Assembly (NCBI GenBank): GCA_019594025.1
Contig: JAFDUB010000081.1
Coordinates: 1-7,373, forward strand
Length of the DNA stretch: 7,373 bases
Source of the DNA: Thermoplasmata archaeon
GTDB lineage: Archaea > Thermoplasmatota > Thermoplasmata > Halarchaeoplasmatales > Halarchaeoplasmataceae
Direction of reading: 5' to 3'
Below, one piece after another: positions 6,025 to 7,373 of the stretch. The notes under the pieces were generated by a model. It was not told where the DNA came from, searched no databases, and saw nothing but the letters and a program-made list of their open reading frames with translations. The first letter of the stretch is position 1; the number at the start of each line of letters is the position of its first letter. The position numbers were made by a program, and so were the translations under genes.

Positions 6025-6031
6025 GTAAAAA

Positions 6032-7373
6032 TTGTCGGGTAAATACCTCAAGGCGAGACAACTCGCCAAAGAGATGGAAAAGATTGCAAAAAAGACGGCA
6101 GAGGAAAAGAGAGAGGCAATGGATAATTTAGAGAAGGGTGAGGAACTTCTCGATCAGTCGAAGGAATTGGGTGCGGACGTTTCCAAGGCTGAAGAACTAA
6201 TAGACGAGGCACGGGAGTTATTCGAGAAAAAGGAACTGGAAAAAAGCAACGAAACCATAGAAAAGGGATTGAAAATACTCCGTGAAGCAAACAGCGAGAG
6301 AATAGAAGAACTCATGAAGGGGACTGAAGCGCTTCACGAGTTGATCGCTGAAGAGGGAAGATATGAAGACTCCCTTCAAAGACTCCAGCGGGCAAAGGAA
6401 TACATGGAGGAAGACCAATTCAAAGAGGCCCTAGAATGTGCAAGAGAGTCTCTTGACTTGGCATCGCTGGAGATACAGGAAAAATTAACTGATGAAATCG
6501 GCACCTTGGATTCCATGGTGATATCACTGGAAGATAAGGGAGAGGACGCGGAGGAAATAGAATCAAAGGTTCAACAGGCTCGAAAGGCTATGGAAGAAGA
6601 TGACTTCCCCACCGCTGTATCCCTGGTAAACGAGTGTAAGGATATATTACATAAGGACTTAAAAGAAGTGGTTGAAGAAGAGATAAAAAATGTTAAAAAA
6701 CAAGAAAAATTGGTGAGAGATAGTGGAGAAAGTACGGTAGATATTGAAGAACTGGTAAGTAAGGCTAGAACAAGGATAGATGACGGACATTTTGAAAGTG
6801 CGGTACAGTTTATAGAAGAGGCGAAAAGTGAACTGAACGGCGCTATGAAGGTTCTCATCGAGAAGATGGATAGCGATATAGACAAGGAGTTGGAGAATGC
6901 CAGGGAGCTGGAATGTGACGTACATGTTGCAGAAGAGATGCGGGAAGATATAAATGAGCTTAAAAGAGAAGGAAAGTACAGCGGGGCCTATAGTAAAACG
7001 GAAGAGATGCTCGAAAAGATAGACGATTTGAAGTTCCAAAAGGTGCTGAAAACTATCGCAGAATCCAGAGAACACTTTATCAAGGGTAAGGAGATAGGGA
7101 TAGACATATCAGAACCCATGAATATCCTAAACAAAGCCAGAAACTCGTTGAAGGAAGGAGACCATAGAGAGGCTTTGGATTGGGCAAAAGAAGGGAGGCA
7201 GAAAGTTAGAGAACTCGTGGAGGAGAACGAAAGGATTGAGATGCGGATTGCGGAGGCGGAACGTGTATACCGGAATTTAAAGGATATAAACCTAGAGTTG
7301 CCGGAAGCGAAGGAGATGATAGCGGCATCTAAAGAGGCTTTGAAAGAAAGGGATTACACTACAGCTGAAGAGA
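6032..7373 (+). CDS. Long helical protein with seven ~62-residue repeats (3' truncated)
   Basis: An open frame runs from TTG 6032 to the window edge, giving 447 codons without a stop. The first in-frame ATG is at 6071, but the GGAGAT site and spacing favour the TTG. The protein is extremely rich in Glu and Lys with few prolines, and has no signal peptide or membrane segment, so it is probably cytoplasmic. A motif of the form A-(K/R)-x3-x(K/E)(E/D)(G/D)(D/H)(F/Y)xxA recurs with its alanine-equivalent position at residues 60, 121, 183, 245, 307, 369 and 433, a spacing of 61-64. Each unit looks like a helical hairpin: one long helix, a turn often reading G-x-D/E, then the motif helix. The array resembles TPR-like or coiled-coil scaffolds common in archaea. 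It may be a scaffold or binding platform. It is divergently transcribed from the Ubl-E2 gene and shares its promoter region. No enzymatic domain is visible and the C-terminal part is missing. Confidence 0.85.
   Translation, partial: MSGKYLKARQLAKEMEKIAKKTAEEKREAMDNLEKGEELLDQSKELGADVSKAEELIDEARELFEKKELEKSNETIEKGLKILREANSERIEELMKGTEALHELIAEEGRYEDSLQRLQRAKEYMEEDQFKEALECARESLDLASLEIQEKLTDEIGTLDSMVISLEDKGEDAEEIESKVQQARKAMEEDDFPTAVSLVNECKDILHKDLKEVVEEEIKNVKKQEKLVRDSGESTVDIEELVSKARTRIDDGHFESAVQFIEEAKSELNGAMKVLIEKMDSDIDKELENARELECDVHVAEEMREDINELKREGKYSGAYSKTEEMLEKIDDLKFQKVLKTIAESREHFIKGKEIGIDISEPMNILNKARNSLKEGDHREALDWAKEGRQKVRELVEENERIEMRIAEAERVYRNLKDINLELPEAKEMIAASKEALKERDYTTAEE

Noticed and set aside
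6048..7075. Minus-strand Phe/Ser/Leu-rich frames that look like small membrane proteins
   Set aside because: They mirror the Glu/Lys-rich helical-repeat gene: GAA/GAG/AAG codons read backwards give Phe, Leu and Ser. The plus-strand frame is open for 447 codons with a good ribosome site and a clear repeat, so the hydrophobic frames are artefacts.

Overview
The window looks archaeal. The genes use both extended Shine-Dalgarno sites (GGAGAT, GTGGAGGG, GGTGTGATC-like) and short-leader or leaderless-looking starts with a TATA box about 22-35 bases upstream. It also encodes an archaeal-style TldD/PmbA protein, TrkA/TrkH potassium transport proteins, a Cdc48-N-like small barrel protein and a ubiquitin-conjugating-like protein. 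A euryarchaeal, possibly Thermoplasmata-like, lineage is my best guess. This rests on gene style only, because the window has no rRNA or other marker gene.

Layout. Bases 1-294 (+) are the 3' end of a TldD/PmbA-family gene. It converges across an 81-base gap on a block of five genes, all on the minus strand, filling 376-5892. In transcription order these are: a 237-residue protein with an N-terminal ubiquitin-like (beta-grasp) region and a C-terminal E2-like UBC domain (5892-5179); a 102-residue double-psi-barrel-like protein resembling a stand-alone Cdc48 N-domain (5153-4845); TrkA with two RCK domains (4813-3479); a TrkH channel subunit (3478-1982) whose ATG directly abuts the trkA stop; and a second TrkH of identical length (1872-376), about 75% identical by my hand count. 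A 139-base divergent promoter region with two inverted repeats (5893-6031) follows. On the plus strand a TTG-started, very Glu/Lys-rich helical protein then begins at 6032 and runs off the window end. It is built from seven copies of a roughly 62-residue repeat.

How they may work together. TrkA (NAD(H)/nucleotide-sensing, cytoplasmic gating ring) and the two TrkH pores form an ordinary potassium uptake module with two alternative pore subunits. The unusual part is its head. A fused Ubl-E2 protein that keeps the HPN motif and a positional match to the catalytic cysteine, and a Cdc48-N-like protein, sit immediately upstream on the same strand with gaps of 25 and 31 bases. This suggests, but does not prove, a ubiquitin-like modification or adaptor system tied to potassium transport. 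No E1, free ubiquitin-like protein with a Gly-Gly tail, JAB peptidase or AAA ATPase is visible in the window, so the E2-like protein could instead be a non-catalytic scaffold.

No tRNA, rRNA, CRISPR array, insertion sequence or transposase was recognised. Every gap between genes is shorter than 300 bases.
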